From NCBI RefSeq assembly GCF_000182925.2, contig NC_026503.1, positions 2,356,001-2,420,000 on the forward strand: 64,000 nucleotides of DNA, in the 5' to 3' direction. The stretch comes from Neurospora crassa OR74A. Lineage: Eukaryota > Ascomycota > Sordariomycetes > Sordariales > Sordariaceae. A program made the position numbers and the translations under genes. Below are positions 36,503-50,601 of this stretch, in pieces (position 1 is the stretch's first letter; the number at the start of each line of letters is the position of its first letter). Below the pieces are notes generated by a model. It did not search any database. It was not told where the DNA came from and was given only the letters and a program-made list of their open reading frames with translations.

Positions 36503-39500
36503 TCACCTCCTCCTGGCACTCGATCTAACACCTTTCCTAGCCATCGCTGGGTTTGCCCTCTCTCTTCTCCTCGTTACTGGCGGCGCTGATAATGTGGCAG
36601 TAGCATTCGCAACAGCAGCAGTAACAACAGCGGCAGCAACATCCTTACTGCTGCTGGCGCCGCCCTCTACTGCTATTTCCGCAGTTCCTAGCGGAACAGG
36701 GACATGGTTAGGAGACGTTGCCGTAATGGTATCTGCCTCATCGACATCAAACTCAAGGTCCTTGAGGGCCTCGTCGTCCATATCCGTCAACTCCTCACTT
36801 AGACTTCGCACCGCCTCTCTGCCAGGCCACTGTTCTTCGATGACTGATGTACCTTCGATCTGGAAGCCGTGGAGGTAGGTGGGTACGCCACCCTCTGTGA
36901 GGATGTTGGTGGTCGGGTCGCGGCCGAAGCTTCCATTCGACTGAGGTGGTGTGAGAGGTCCAGACTGTTGAGGGTGCGATAGCTGGGGAACATTGGCGCG
37001 GTCGGGACCTTCGCCGGGTAAAGAGGGCGGAGTGCCGGAGTCTTTGGTGGGCCCATCAGGCAGCTGAAGCTGTTGGGAGTCCTCCTTGTGATTTTCCTTC
37101 TCTTCTTCGCCAGCGACTGACTGGCTTGTTGATAGTGTGTTATTAGATTCTGGTGCAGCGTCTACCTCTGATGTGTTTACCTCTATGCTGCCCACACCCG
37201 CCTTCTGTTGGGAGGTATCGACGTTCATCTCATCCGGTTCACCGTTGGAATCAACGTTAGCGTCCGCTTTACCGTCCCCGTCTTCGTCACCGTCCCCGTC
37301 TGCTTCGCCGTCGCTCTCATCGGCGACGATGATCTGGCCGCCCTCTTCTGGAGCATCAGCCATTTCAACGTCCTCGGCCGCGACACCGTCATGGCTGGAC
37401 ACAGTGATTGTGGGTTGCCTGACTTCCAGGCTTGCATCGAGCATGCCTTCTAGTTCTTGATGGAGAGTATCGTAGGGTTTGCTGCAAATATCCGCCTCTG
37501 CTTGCAATGCTGCTTCGAGATATGGCTGAACTTGTCTTAATATCCTCTTGCCCATCTGCTTGCATTTCTTCACTTCAGCATTGGTGCCGGGTTTCGTCGG
37601 TGAAGCATACGATGGTTCGACAATTTGGTCTAAACCCGCATGCGGGTTCATTGCAGAGTTGATCTCAGCACTAATGACTTGGCAGAGATCGTGGGTGAAC
37701 TGCAGGGTTGTCGTGTAGTAGCGCTTCTCCATTTTGTCCTGCAACTCGGACAAGCCCTTCGCAAAGACGTCCCTATCTGACCTATTCCCGTTAGCGCAAG
37801 GTTGTTCGTGACAAGAGTGGCGGTTCAAGAGACGTACTGGATGGCCTTCTGGAGAGCCGGTATCAGCATCTCATAGACTGGGAAATAGCAGCTGTCCACG
37901 AAATCGCGTTCCATCTCGGCAGCTTCAAGCTTGCTAGCCTCGCGCTGCACGATCTCTTCTGACAAGGCCTTGAGGTGTTCAAGGTCTTTCAATAATGTTC
38001 GCGCAAACTCAATTCTTCTAGCCAACCGTGTCTTGCCCGATGGTCCCATAGCTGCGAAGTTCCGCCTCGTCAACTCCATGGATGAGAATGTCTCCATCTG
38101 GAGCTGGAGACGTTTCAGAAGAGCAGCACCCCTACGGGCTTCACGCTTAAGAGTCCAATAACGACATGCTTCGGCAACAAAGTCCTTCCTCTTCAGGATA
38201 GGGAAGCGTGCTAGGGCGCTCTCCACCAGATCGTAGACAGCCTGTGGGATGATGGGCGCTCCTGATGGCAGCTTCCATATAGGCTTTCCTGGATGGCCAT
38301 TCTTGGTTTCCCCTAGGACAGCAGAAACCTTGGCTCCCGTCATCTGGGATTCGTCAGGAGGGTGCTCGGTAATGGCGTGCCGGTGGGTAGCTGCCAGTTG
38401 CAGGGCTGAAGCTTGACTATCGGCCCAGATGCGGCCCTTCATGGCGCGTTTATAAAAGCGCTTAGCATCTTTTGTCGCCTGAACAACATCGTTCTCCTTC
38501 GCGTAGTCCTGCGGACAGTGTTTGTCGCAGTATGCTTTGAGCGGCAGACCGCCTTCCAACACTGCAAGAGCACCCTGGCTGTTCTTCATCTTCAGATATA
38601 GCCGACTTCGTCTAGCGCATGTGACGTGGAAAGCCTGAAAGCAGTTTTTATTAGAGCACTGGATGCAGGCTCCCATCTTCTGATTGCAAATGTAGCACAC
38701 GAGTTTCCACCTGTTCTTGGGGACCTTTTCCACTTCCATCACCGGCTCCATGAAGGTGTGATTCCCAAGTGACACTTCTGGAATCCACATGGCACACAAA
38801 AGATGTGCCCATTTTGACGAGTTTGTCTGCTTGAATGCACCGTCGGTATTTGGACAGAAGATGCAGGTTGGGACACCACGCCCAATAAGCTGGCATTTTC
38901 GACATAGCCACTGGCCCTCTGGAATAAAAGGTACACCGTAACACTCTTGGTGTACTGCAAGGTCGCAGCCATCGCAAAAGACAATGGCATTGGTGTTTTC
39001 GCAATCCCCATCATCGCAAATGGCGCACTTGCTATCCTGCTCCTCGCCGGTCTGCGGTTCGCCGTTGACTGCCGCTGCTGAGCTCGACCTTGGCCTATGA
39101 GTCTGTGGTGGTTTCGGGTTTGGCTTTGGTATCCTCTTCTCTAGCGCATGCCACTCCTTCTCGATCTTTGTTATTGTGATTTCGAATATTTCGCGGGTTA
39201 TAGTGTCGAGGTTGGAGTCCTTGCGGCGCCTGTTGAGTGTCTCAAGCCACATATCATCTTGCTCATCCATGTCGTATTCGACCCTGCCCACAGCCCCCGC
39301 CGAATTGTGTGCAGAATCACTATTTGCTTGTGTCATGGTCGAAGGATCGATGTCTTCCTCGACGTTCGCATCCGTGGCCTTGATGAGTTTCCGATCCGGC
39401 CGAATGAAGTTGTCGCTCTCCTGATAGCCCACGTTGGACATGGATTTGTCGACATATCGTGCTTGCCCAAAAGTCTTGCTCTCGAATAGGGCTATTCGGT

Positions 39501-40344
39501 CAGTTTTTCGGTATGATGGCTGCTTGAGGTCCAAACGCTCTTTTGGCGTCTGGTTGTGGATCGGAAGAACTTTGGGTGTTTTTGGTGTGATACCAAAGTC
39601 CAGCGGACGGTTTGCATAGATAGAAGACGATTCTCTCGTTGGCCGTAGTGGTCTACGCCTACTAGGCGTATCTGTGACCGAACCAGCAAGTAGAGGCCTA
39701 TCCTGCCCACTAGGTGTTGCTGCATTAGGTGCGTCCGTTGACACCATATTGTTGATGGCGCTCTTCGTAGGAGTAGTGGCGCCATGATCTTGGCCACCTA
39801 GTTGATGTTGTTGTGGTTGTTGTTGGACAGCAGGTGTATGAGGTGCCTCCCTCAAGATACCGTCCACTTCGTCGGCTTGAAAGATCATAAATGTCCCCTC
39901 GATATCCAGGTTTGGGTGGAACTCTTCCCACCCACGCTCCTCTCGGGGCTTGTAGCCTTCGCTCTGAACAACGGCCGCCACCACGGCGGCAGCCGAGCTG
40001 TATTGCATATCGTCGAGTTTATCGCGGTTCACGGCGGTCCGTATCCTTGTACTTCGCTCTCGTTTCGGGAAAACGCTTGGGGAGGCACGGGCGGCGGATG
40101 TTCGTATTCTTGATGCGGAGCCCGATGGCTCGGCCGGGGTTTCGACACCATCTTCATCAATAAAACGTCCGCCACCGCCGGGCCCACCAGGCACGTATCG
40201 TCTCTTCTTCAAGGGTGGCTCGGTTGCCGGGGCGCCTGAGGCGTGTCTCTTGCCGCGGGAGGTGGTCGCAGAACCTCCGGCCCTTGAACGAGCCTTGGGC
40301 CGACTCTGAGGTCGCCGCCGCGGGGTTGATGGCACCGGCGCCAT
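36503..40344 (-). CDS. nto1: NTO1/BRPF-like PHD-finger protein, NuA3-type histone acetyltransferase subunit
   Basis: Two exons, 40344-37838 and 37781-36503, joined as ALQKAIQ|SDRDVF, give 1261 aa. Nto1 and BRPF proteins are scaffolds of MYST-type histone acetyltransferase complexes and read histone H3. The N-terminus is basic and Arg/Pro-rich (RRRPQSRPKARSRAGG). A moderately conserved stretch, about residues 130-170, resembles the EPL1-like region (FHPNLDIEGTFMIFQADEVD). The diagnostic part is a PHD-zinc knuckle-PHD (PZP) module from about residue 436: CAICDDGDCENTNAIVFCDG, then CDLAVHQECYGVPFIPEG, then CIFCPNTDGAFKQTNSSKWAHL, then CYICNQKMGACIQCSNKNC with HVTCARRS. A helical region follows, and the last 400 residues are acidic and disordered. 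A bromodomain is not convincing; only one short helix-like segment after the intron recalls one. The start at 40344 is the first ATG in frame. Confidence 0.87.
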
Positions 40345-43201
40345 GGCTGCTTGATGGATGAAGCAATAAAGCTGATGGACGAGTCGAAGGTGACGGATAA
40401 GTGACGGGTAGGCGGTGGTCAAAGGGGGATCACCGCGTTGGAGATGGTGGCTGAGAAATCACTCGAGAGGGTCGGCGGTTCGGCTCGATCATTGGTGGAG
40501 GAAGCGTAGATATGCGACCGTGGGCTAGAAGGCAAGAAGAAGCGGGTGTGCGATGGTCAACGATGCGGGAAGCGTGAGGGAGCCCGGTAGGCCTGAAGAC
40601 GTGACGTTCTCGAAAACGCGAGGCTCGAGTGATGGCTAGCCAATCAGCATGCCGCGGTCAAGGGCAAGAAAGATGGCCCACTGGCTGTCCGCTTACGTAA
40701 CGACAGCCGCACGCATGTCACGGGCCCTAAAATCGACCAGAACAAGGGGTTCCAGGGGTTGGGAGGGGCTTACCGCTCGTTTCGGCCTAGCCCTTTGAGC
40801 TAAATCCCGTGGTGCAGCTTGCGTGCGTGGATCATCTTCACTTCAGTCACCAAACGGTTTTGCACATTTCGATCCCTAATCCCAGCCACTCTCGAAGATC
40901 CCCCAGAACTCAACCTTAAGCTTTTGGCAAATTAACCACCACAAGATACCTGTAGTGCACAGTTACAGTCTTAGTGGCAGACCCTTTTGTTAGGCGAACG
41001 TCGTCATGCTTCAAACCAACTGTTTCCATCACGGGGAGGAGGCAGGATGAAAGAAAGGGTTGACACCAACAGCAGAACTTGTGCAGTTGGGTATGCGCAT
41101 TCGCACGCTGGATCCGGCGAGCTTTGAAGTGAGTTTCAGCTCTTTGTTTCTTTCCTGTGTGTTCTCCCGAGAAATCCATACATAGAGCCACCTCTAGTTT
41201 GGCAAAAGATCAGATGTCGTCACAGAAACCGACCACCCTCATCCTTCCCTAGGTCAACGCCGAGAACGGCCAGCGCACAATATCCAAATTTACTGTTCAA
41301 CCATGATGTAATTATTCCACAGAGATGCAATTTTCGTGCGTGGTAGTATTGATTAGTTGCACTGTCTTGGCAAGTCAGAGTCCCCCACTCACCTTTCCCA
41401 CGACCCACGGTCGGCCCCCTGGCCCCCATCCGTTCATGCATTTTTTTTTTTTTTCGAATTGACCATTTAGCCTTGCCACCTCATCAGCAGTGAGAAAGGA
41501 TCATCAAGAGGAACAAAAACAAAGAATCCTTTCTAACTATGTAACATTTGCGCGCGTAACGCATGATCCCGCATGCGCTCGACGTCTGATTGGCCTTCCT
41601 CCTCATCGGATCCGAGCCAGAACCTCCGGCAGACATTCCGAGAATAACACAGCAAGGATCATGGCCAATTGGTTTCAATATCCATTCTGCTGTCCGTCAC
41701 TTGTTTTGTGCTCAATTGGGGCTTTTGGTGAACCGGTCTTTGTAGGAACGTGTGCTTCCAATCACGGCAGGAGCCGGCTACATTGACAACAGGATACTAT
41801 GATTTTTTTTGACTTGTAAAAAAAAAAAAAAAAAAGAAAAACACCTGGTAGTCGAGATACAGCATTCTCCTGTCATGGAATGATTGACTGACCCAGCAGA
41901 GAGAATTACCGAGGGGATCGACAAGGACACTATCCCGCGTTTAAGCTTAAAAACAAAAGAAGAAAAAATTTAAACCTAAATCCCCGACAAACCCATCCGA
42001 TCCGTTCGCTCGGATCCGTTGCCGAGAATGCATGAGTGATCCACCGTTCACGATCATGAAAATCCTGGTTCTAGAATTTCGCGAGCTTATGATTTCCCTC
42101 TTTTGGGCGTTACCGCGGGCGGCACCGTGTTATTTGCCATTGTTCCAAGACAAGAGACATCTTCCTATTCGAACCCTCGTGCTCTAGGTTGGATGATATT
42201 TGCAATGGCAACCAAATAGCTCGTCAATTTGAACTGCTACAAACTGCAACTCTTGAGCGTCCGCACAAATTCTCCCCTTCTGCAACATCAAATCGAGGCG
42301 TACAATGAATGCAAAGGACTGAAGCAGATGTAACAGCCATCAGATAAAGAAGACGCGGACATGAAGTTTCAGGGAAACCCAATTTTGTGAGAAACCAGTA
42401 TACATAATGTCTCACTTCTTGCTGTACTCTGCAATGCTTTTTTCAAATCTCTCTCAAATGCCCTCGAAAATAACGCCAATCATCATCGTCATCATCATAA
42501 GACACGCCAATAACGAGGAAATCAATCAATCCCACCCAAGCTTCCACCCATCATCATCATCGTCGTCATCATCATGCCTCAGCTCTTGGGCTGTCAAAAG
42601 GATTCGCAATGCCTCCCACCATTCATTCTGTCTTTACTCTTTCAAACTTCAATGCTGCCACCGGCTAGCCACCTGTTACTGAAACTTGTCCGGATAAGGG
42701 GAAAAAGGAAAGGGTGACCAAATCAGGTCCACAAATGGACAAGATTTGTAGGCCGTGTGGATATCAATGCCCATCGATGAAGAAGCATCAAATTTCCACC
42801 ATCCTAAAAGATAAAATCTTCCAACAGGTTCAAGATGCAACAGCTCCAGCATACAAAAGAAAACGGGCATAGCTAAAAAGAACACACAGGAAGAATGGCA
42901 AAAAGGTGTGGCGGGTTGGGTTATACAATCATATTTCTCCCGCTTCCTTCAACGCCCTCCCATTCCAAAACGCCAATACGCTATGCCTATAGGATATCTC
43001 TTTTCTTGTGTAATGTAAATGCAAACCAGCCCAGTCCAATCCTACACAAGTGTTTGAAGGGTTTGGAGGAGGGAATGCGTAGAGGTAGCGAGGAGGCATC
43101 GTAGCATCGTCCAGCGAACAGCTTACGACTTATACAACGCTCCAAAGTCAAAACATGCCTTTTTTTTTAACAAGCCTGGGGGGGTATATCATAATAAGAC
43201 T
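40345..43201. other. Intergenic region, NTO1-like / LRR gene
   Basis: 2.9 kb between two minus-strand genes, with no supportable gene. The left part is the NTO1-like promoter. It includes T14 at 41441-41454, A18 at 41818-41835 and CATCAT-type repeats near 42480-42580. The right end is the 3' flank of the LRR gene. Confidence 0.5.
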
Positions 43202-45844
43202 TCATCCAAGTGTCCGACCACTATGGATCGCCTGCACGGATGCGGCTCTAGGAGCTGTAGGGTCCGCAAGTAAGGGAGAGGGAGCACCAAAGTTGCCCTC
43301 GCAGTAGTTGGGCGGAAGCGAAGTAGGATCCCATCCTTCCTCATTGAGTGCACTCAGATAGCGGCTCCCCACTTTGTCACGAAGCGACTCGATCTTCCGA
43401 CGGTACAATTCGCCGTCGACATCCCAGTGGCCATTATCCCTCCACGACTGAGACTCGGATGAGCTCTTGTGGGAGGGATAAAGGGGAGTTATGCTGGGAA
43501 TGACGGTGGATTCAATCCTGGGGATATCGGCGGGTGCTCGAGCGTCGGGCAAAGGGCTAGCCGCAAGTGTTTCTTGAGAAGCATGGATCTCGGTGGGTTG
43601 TGAAATACGATAATGTTCGTTATGACCCGAAGCCGCTCTCTCGCCAGGTCTACTGCGATCATCGACCAGAGTCACAGGAGCAGGCGTCTCGTTAGTAGCG
43701 AGATCCACAATACGTCGTTTGGGTGCTTTCCGACGGCGCGTAGACGCAGTGTTGAGTTCGCTTGTTGTGCTTTTGGGCATGGGCCTCTCCTTCCTAAGGA
43801 CAGCCGGTTCTCTTGGGGGCGGCTCGTATACAAATGTAGGCTTGCTGACATCCACCGCAGGCAATTCCTGGGGTGGGGGCTTGATGACAGGGACAGCCGG
43901 TAGCTCTGCCGCCCTTTCATGAAGATACCGCCTCTCTGAGTAGCTGGGCCCTGACCCGTCGATAGTGATGTCTTCAGTATATCCCGGTGTTTGACGGAAC
44001 AGGTTAAAGATGGTGATGCGGTAGTCACGGTGAATTCGCGTAAAAGGATTGCCCTCCACGTAGATTTCCCGGAGTTCGGGGATACCAGTAAGACGCGCCA
44101 ACTCCATAGGATCGGTAATTTGATTGTCCCTCAAGTCCAGTCTTTCCAGGGGGTAAAGCTTCTCAATGCCCACAATCGATGTCAAGCGGTTGGCGCGGAG
44201 ATTGAGGGCTGTGATAGCGGGAAGAGGACACCGAATAAGCGAATGGAGCGAGTCGATCATGCAATGGGCCAGGTTCAGGGCGCGGAGGGCTGTTAGAGTT
44301 ACAAGGCTGTCGGGGATCTGGGTAAACAAGTTCGCCGACAAGTCGAGAGAATGGAGAGAATTCGCAAGTGGGGCCAGACTGGCCGCCGGGATGGAGCTAA
44401 GGGAGTTGTCTGCGAGGCTCAAATGCTTGAGGAAACGCCACTTGGAGGGAGGAAGTGTTCCCATGGCAAGCAAGTTGGAAGAACTTCCACGAGAATTATA
44501 CCAGGAGTCCGAGAGGCTCGAGTGTGAGCTTCCAGACCCGGATCGACGAATCTTGTGACTTCCCCGGACGTTGCTTGAGCCATTCCTAGAGCTGGTAGGC
44601 CGGCGCGGGGAGTGACTTCGTGGTCGCCCGTCTTTTGCCGGTGTCCTTGACTCATCGCTGTCCACCCTTACGACAGACGGCCGCCTGTGGTTGTGCAAAG
44701 CCGCCCCGAACTGGTCAGGCCCAGATTCGCTGTTGAGAGAGCCAACTGGTATTTCAGTGTTGGACGTCCTCGCATCTGGAGAACTAGGTGGGGAATTCGA
44801 CTTCTGCGCCGCCTGCGGAATTGTGGGACTTCTCCGAGGACTTGGTGCAGCCCAAGGACCGGTTGGGGATGACTGCGCTTTTGACGAGCGACGACGTCTC
44901 TTATCCATATCATCCAAAACGATGTCGATCAGAACATCTGCAGGGTCATCGATACTGGCGCGCTTGAGTGTGAGAGAGCGAAGCTGCTCAGAAAGCCGGT
45001 CCCAACCAAAGAATTGCCTGAAGTCTGTATCACTGACTTCAAGTGCCTGGACGTTCTTGAAGACATAAAGAGGGACGGCCGAGTCGAAAGGAAATTCTTC
45101 GTATCCTTTGATCAGACGCGCGCGGAAGTCGGGGGCAAGTCGTAGGCAAGGGATCTTGGTGAAAGCAGAGTACAAGTACTTGAGGTCAGCCTCGATGGCA
45201 GCCTTCTGCTTCTCGGAACGAGCGGCAGATATGCTAGAACCGATTCCAAAACTCGACCATAGAGCAGACATGCCTGACATAACACTCCTGATGCTGGAAA
45301 CAGAGTGGATCGAGCCAACGTCGGAGCCACGGCTTTTACACCGTTGCGTTTGGCTGAGGAAGGATACATAATTTCCCGAATTCCGGTTATCGTGCAGATT
45401 CTCCAGGCGAACCTTCATGGGGCCGACAGGAATAGCCAGCTCTTGGAATCGGGAAAGTAGATAAAACAGGTGATGGGCGGTAAGAGCCAGTTTTGCCGAC
45501 TTTACGTTGTGGGATGTGAAGTTCAAGGAACCTAGGGATAGAGCTGCAGCTAATGTGCTCGAAGGCGATGAAGACGTCGAAGGTCGCTCTGGAAGAGAAG
45601 AGGCCGTGGGGGCCGAGGTGGAGAGCACCGAAACGCTCTGTGAAGATGCATGGCGAGGAGTGTTTTGCCTCCTAAACTGTAGCGCATTGGCGAGGGCCTT
45701 TTCATGGGTCCGCACGAAGCTCGCCAGTTGCTAGAAGCCAACATGGATAATTAGCCTAACGGTCCTCTTGAAGCGCAACTGCATTGCAGTAATGCCCATG
45801 AATCGTCGTACCTTGATGAAAAACTCCCCGTCTTCCGAATCCAT
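43202..45844 (-). CDS. Leucine-rich repeat protein
   Basis: Two exons, 45844-45812 (33 nt) and 45730-43202, joined in phase 0, give 853 aa starting MDSEDGEFFIK|QLASFVRTHEKALANAL. Splicing is needed because the large exon has no ATG at its conserved N-terminus. The first 270 residues form a conserved globular region with WDRLSEQLRSLTLKRASIDDPADV, itself leucine-repeat-like. A Ser/Pro/Arg-rich disordered linker follows to about residue 420. Five to six typical LRRs come next (LKHLSLADNSLSSIP, LHSLDLSANLFTQIP, LRALNLAHCMIDSL, ITALNLRANRLTSI, LERLDLRDNQITDP), capped by a terminal IREIYVEGNPF-like repeat and YRITIFNLFRQTPG. The C-terminal third is disordered. Such architecture suggests a scaffold for protein contacts; the specific role is unknown to me. 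Confidence 0.85.
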
Positions 45845-47967
45845 ATTTAGCATTCAATATGCATAACGGGTTGGGGCGTTGTAGGTAGAGAGGTGCGTTT
45901 CCCGGACGAGGACAGCAGGGGGAAAGGTGTCTAGATAGGACGATGTCGGCGCTGGGAAGAGTTTATGTGCAGCTCGGACTCGGAAGGCTACGCGTGTGAT
46001 CGTGCGGTCTGTAGAGTTTGCGGGAGTTTGTCGTGGCGAAAGTCGGACAGCAAGTTGGTCTGCGTAATGTCATATGTTAGTTAGTCGAGCCGTCACCTCG
46101 CACAGGCACAGACGCCTCGTTCTTTCGGCAAGCCCTTCTTGTCTGGCACAGCGACCGCTTGGAGCTTGCTTAAAATGCGGAAAACAAAGTCGGCTCGGTA
46201 ATGTCAATGGCCGACGAGATTTTTGAACAAAAGGTTACGAAGGCCGTGATGGATCGGTAGAGTGTGCGTATATCCGGTGGAAATGAGCGCATTCGGCATC
46301 AAAGTCGGGTCTAAGATATGTCGAGTGCGGGGATACTGGTGACAATGCGGCGCGTGTTATGTAGGTGTGCAAGGTGTGCAGATGTGGTTCGGCGGCAAGC
46401 AGAGGTTCCGGTTTCTGTGTGACGGGTAGATGCTTGAAGGAGGGCGGATCGTTGTCCGGCACCGGTTGCGAGATGTGTGTGCTCGTTCAACAGTTTCAGT
46501 CGTCCTCGGCCGTTTCAACGCCACTTGTAGTAGTGAAGATTGTAGCAAAGTAGCGGTATCGAGGCCGTCATGATGCGGACAGGACACCGACGCCGCGGCA
46601 GCAGAAATGGCGGAAAAGATGGCTGCAATAGAGCCCGGAGGTGAAATCCACGCAGATGCAGCAGTGAGGTGCAGCAGGTATGCGAGCACGGAATGAGCCA
46701 CCGATCACGCGTGCACACCGATTGGGGGGAGGGTGTCCTGGACTCGCAGGGACTAGCCAGAGGCCAGCCTGAGGTTTGGCGGGCCAGTCACAAGATGATT
46801 TCCTTCCATGCTGTGCCAGCGTGCCAGGGTCCGCAGCACCAAACAGCATGTCTGTCGACAACGGCGATCTCCGCTGCAAGATGGACGATGGGATGGGGAG
46901 TGCTGGAGAAACCACCAAGAACGACCCAAAAGCCCACGTTGTGAAATGGAAGCCGAAGAAGAGGAGCACGATGACGACGGCGAAGGCGCTTGGGAGCGAT
47001 ATGATGCGACGGCGATGCGATGCGAGCAAGCTGGCTGGCTGGCTGGCCGGCACTGGCCCAGCGGAAGGGGGGAACAACGGTAGAACGGGCGGAAAGGAGG
47101 CCAAGGAAACATCAGGCAACTCACCGAGTTCACTCGATTTGGCGCGACCGTCTCACGGTAACCCAGTCTCCCACAAAGACCAACAAAGCGGGAGGTTTCG
47201 TTCGTTCGGATCCAATCCTGAGGGCGGACTCGACGACTTTTGTGTGCGATGCGGCCGCGAAGCGTGTCGGCGGACAGACACGCACGCAACTGAATACAAG
47301 GAAGGCGACGACAGAAAGTCGATAGGTACTCGGGGGGGGAGGGCGAGCTGAGAAAGCTGAGCAAGTTGTTGAGGACTCGAGGTGCCCAACGGGAACACGC
47401 TAAGGTACTTGTAAGGTAGGGAGGGCCTCGGTGGCAGGACAAGGGCGGGGACCTTGCTGGAGATCGGGGTAGGTTGTGAAGAGACGGGGAGGTGGGATGG
47501 AGGGCGGAGAAAAGGCGGATGACGGGAGCGAGCACAGAGGACAGGAATGCCTCGCTTGGGGTGAGATGGATGTGTAAGAGTCCGATTCCGCTCTGTCTGC
47601 ACAAACTCTCGCGATGTCGCGTGTTTGAATGGTGGTGGTGCTGCTGCTGCTGTCCGGCGCAACCACAAAACCACGAAGGGGGGGAGGGAAGAGAAGAAAA
47701 AGAAGGGTCTTCCTGATGGTCGGTTCGCCGGGGGGGTGCGGATGGAGGCTAGCTAAATCAAAATACCTACGATGGGCAGGCTGCGAAGTGGAATCTGCGA
47801 GTTCACTGCACCCTTCACACTGGACAGTCAGGGCACCCCGGTCCCCTAGGTAGCAGCAAGAGGGCAGCAGCCGTCGGTCCAGTCCAGTGCTTCGATAGGC
47901 AAGTGGGTTTTGGGTGGTGACTGGGCAGATATGTGAGATTGGCGGGCGACGCTACCTCCAACCTCTG

Positions 47968-47985
47968 GGTACCTCAAGAGGTACC
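47968..47985. repeat. GGTACCTC inverted repeat
   Basis: Arms GGTACCTC and GAGGTACC face each other around an AA spacer, forming an 18-bp near-palindrome in the gene-poor interval. Similar TACCTA strings surround it. Confidence 0.8.
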
Positions 47986-50573
47986 TGCCTGCCCACCTTG
48001 CCTCTACCTGGGTGTAGCGGCACGACCTGGACCGCCGCCTGCGCTTTGCGAGTATCTCTCTGTTTACGGTCCACCTCATTTTCAGACGGGAAACCTCCAC
48101 GCGTTCCGCTTTCAACGCAATGGGATCGCTGCTAGAAAGCCTCACTTGTGATGACTACGTCTTGGGGATGCCATTGCGTCCTTGTAGTTCTATAGTACAA
48201 TCTTGGTTGGTTTCCTGGGGTGTGTCGTCCTCTGCAGCGGGGCATGTTGGTAGGGAAGATGATACAGGGCACCACCGTTACCAGCTTGGGAGCGGGGCTA
48301 CCTCTAACAAGGTATTGGGTAGGTACCCTAAGGTGTAAGTAGGTAGCGACGAAACTTGGAAACCCGGACCAGGCTGTGGGTTGAACTGCCCATTGCTACC
48401 CCAGGCAATTTCAGGCAATGCGATTTCCCAAGCCATGGTCCGTCATGATGTTTGCCCTGTGTTCGTCTCTTCGTGTTCGCACGGTCGTTCTCCTCGCTAC
48501 TACTATGCTACATACACACGTCTCCACTGTCTCGGGGTTTGTTGTAGCTAAGAGGCCGCGAACCGATGAGGTGACTCGGTCGATGATCGTCAACCGTGGT
48601 GGTTAGGCTGCGTGGATGATTCACTTCAGGTGGTTTGTCATTGCCGAACTTCACGATATCCTGTATCAGAGTCCTTTTGTTCGAACTGAAAAGACCCAGG
48701 GACAGACCTTGGAACGGGCTCTGTTCGACTTGGACTTGGAATGCTGGAGGCACGAGCTCGAAGCCTCCTCTGTCTCATCGGGGAAGACGCGGGCAGATAT
48801 ACATGCCTATAGCCTATCTGGACCCCCTCTCTACCTACCCGTCGACAGTGCCTACCTACCTCTACATTACATCTCATCCTCTGATGATGTTGCTTTGCTC
48901 TGCGTCTCTCGCAGATAGTGCTCACTTGACCGCTTTCCTCCGACATGTCATCGTCGTACTTGTACAGCGTCAGTCAATTCGGGGTGCAAAGACCAAAGGT
49001 AGCAATTCTGCAATAGAACTCAGTGGAATTTGCTGTCATACAACGCCAAAGTGTGTCTGTCTTTCGGCTTTCTTGGCCATGGCTTGCCTTGGTTTCAGTT
49101 GCGTTGAAGCAGCCGCTCACGCAGTCCGGGCCAAAAGCAGACCTAGGATAACCCAATGATGGCTTCTAGATCAGAGATGCAGTGCATTTGCAGGACACAA
49201 TGCAAGTCTCACTTCACCTACCCAAAAAGCGCAGTAGAACCTGTTTTGAATTATGATAGGGTCAACAGCGATCGGACCAAGCAAAAAAGGGCCATGCCTG
49301 AACTCGCGAGGTGTATCCTCTTGTGAAGAGCCGCTTTCACTCCCACATATGTGTTCTTTTTCTAGACCGACAGTTCAGACATCAATAGTGCCCCCTTTGA
49401 ACGCCCAAGTCGCTGAAATGGGGTTCGATACGATCCTCTTGTGTTATCAGGGTAAAAGCAGTGTAGTGTCTAAGTAGCACGATTTCGGTTATGCGGGGTG
49501 ACTTTGGCTCCGACTGGCGTCGTTTTGTAGTTGGGTTCCCAGAGACCAATCACAGTGACAAAACACTGTGCGGGGCCGAGGAGCCAGAAGCTCCAGCGAG
49601 TGTTTTGCAAAAGCCCCAGAAAGCAGCACGACGACTTGGGTTGTTGACCATCTGGCAGACTGGCGTGGCAGATCAGCTGCATTCTCCTGATACCGACAGA
49701 GATAGCCTGGCATTCCAACTGCTCTTTCTGTATACTACTTATCCATGATTGCTCCGTCATCATGGTTCGTTGTTCTGCAACTTTTGGTCAAGGCTCGACT
49801 TACGGTTTCAATCCATCTTCGGAGAACATTCCCAAGTCTTTTCGAAGCAACGAGTTGCGCCGGGTCGCTGTCCCGTGTGTGTACGTCGGGAGCAGTCCAG
49901 CCCCTCTTGCTGACTTTGAACCAGTGTAACACTTCGGTAGGAGAGTTTTTCGTTCCGCCCCTTGCCCAAGCCGAGAGCGCCGCGGTGGTCAATCATTGGA
50001 AGGATGTTTATGCCTTGACATTAAGTGGTTATCTGCCCCAAATTTAAGATTGCGGTGGCCTTATCGCGGCGTAGCATGGCGACAGGGTGATAGGCTGGGC
50101 CTGCCATTCGAGGTAGGTCATTGTTCCCTACCCCGTACGATCGGAGATGGGAATCTTCCAACTTGGCGTCGTCCTGGCAAATTCCGAGGAAAACTCTGCT
50201 GACTGCGTAACTCCCAGTTTCCGACATGTTCTGCATGGCATTGAAAAGGACCATGAAACATCCCTTGCTTGGGACGTCAGCAGCTAGCTGTCTTTGTCTT
50301 GACGAGAATTGTATACGAATGCGATCCTCTATCCCTGGAGGGAATTCAACCCAGAGCAGGTCCTCAGGACAAGAGCCAAGGCTCAGGGTTCTGGGGACTT
50401 GGTCCAGGGTGAAAGGAGCTTTTTTTCAGTGATCCATGTCTGCCGGGGTGACCTGAGCAAGAATCACATCAGTGCACGACCTGTCAATGCCCCTCCCAAC
50501 AGACGGTAGCGAGCACATACGCATCATGTAGCAACAGGGCGTAACAATGTGTGGGGAAACCGAGGACCACCGA

Positions 50574-50601
50574 TTTTTTTTTTTTTTTTTTTTTTTTTTT
50601 T
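50574..50601 (+). repeat. Poly-T tract, 28 T
   Basis: An uninterrupted T run in the gene-poor interval. Its length may be imprecise. Confidence 0.9.

Noticed and set aside
37600-37781. A bromodomain in the NTO1-like protein
   Set aside because: Only one helix-like segment after the intron resembles the start of a bromodomain. The acidic low-complexity sequence that follows lacks the rest of the fold.
46753-47604. Overlapping frames of 170-280 codons on both strands upstream of the LRR gene
   Set aside because: They are Pro/Ser/Arg-rich, overlap each other in several frames and match no family. GC-rich leader DNA explains them.
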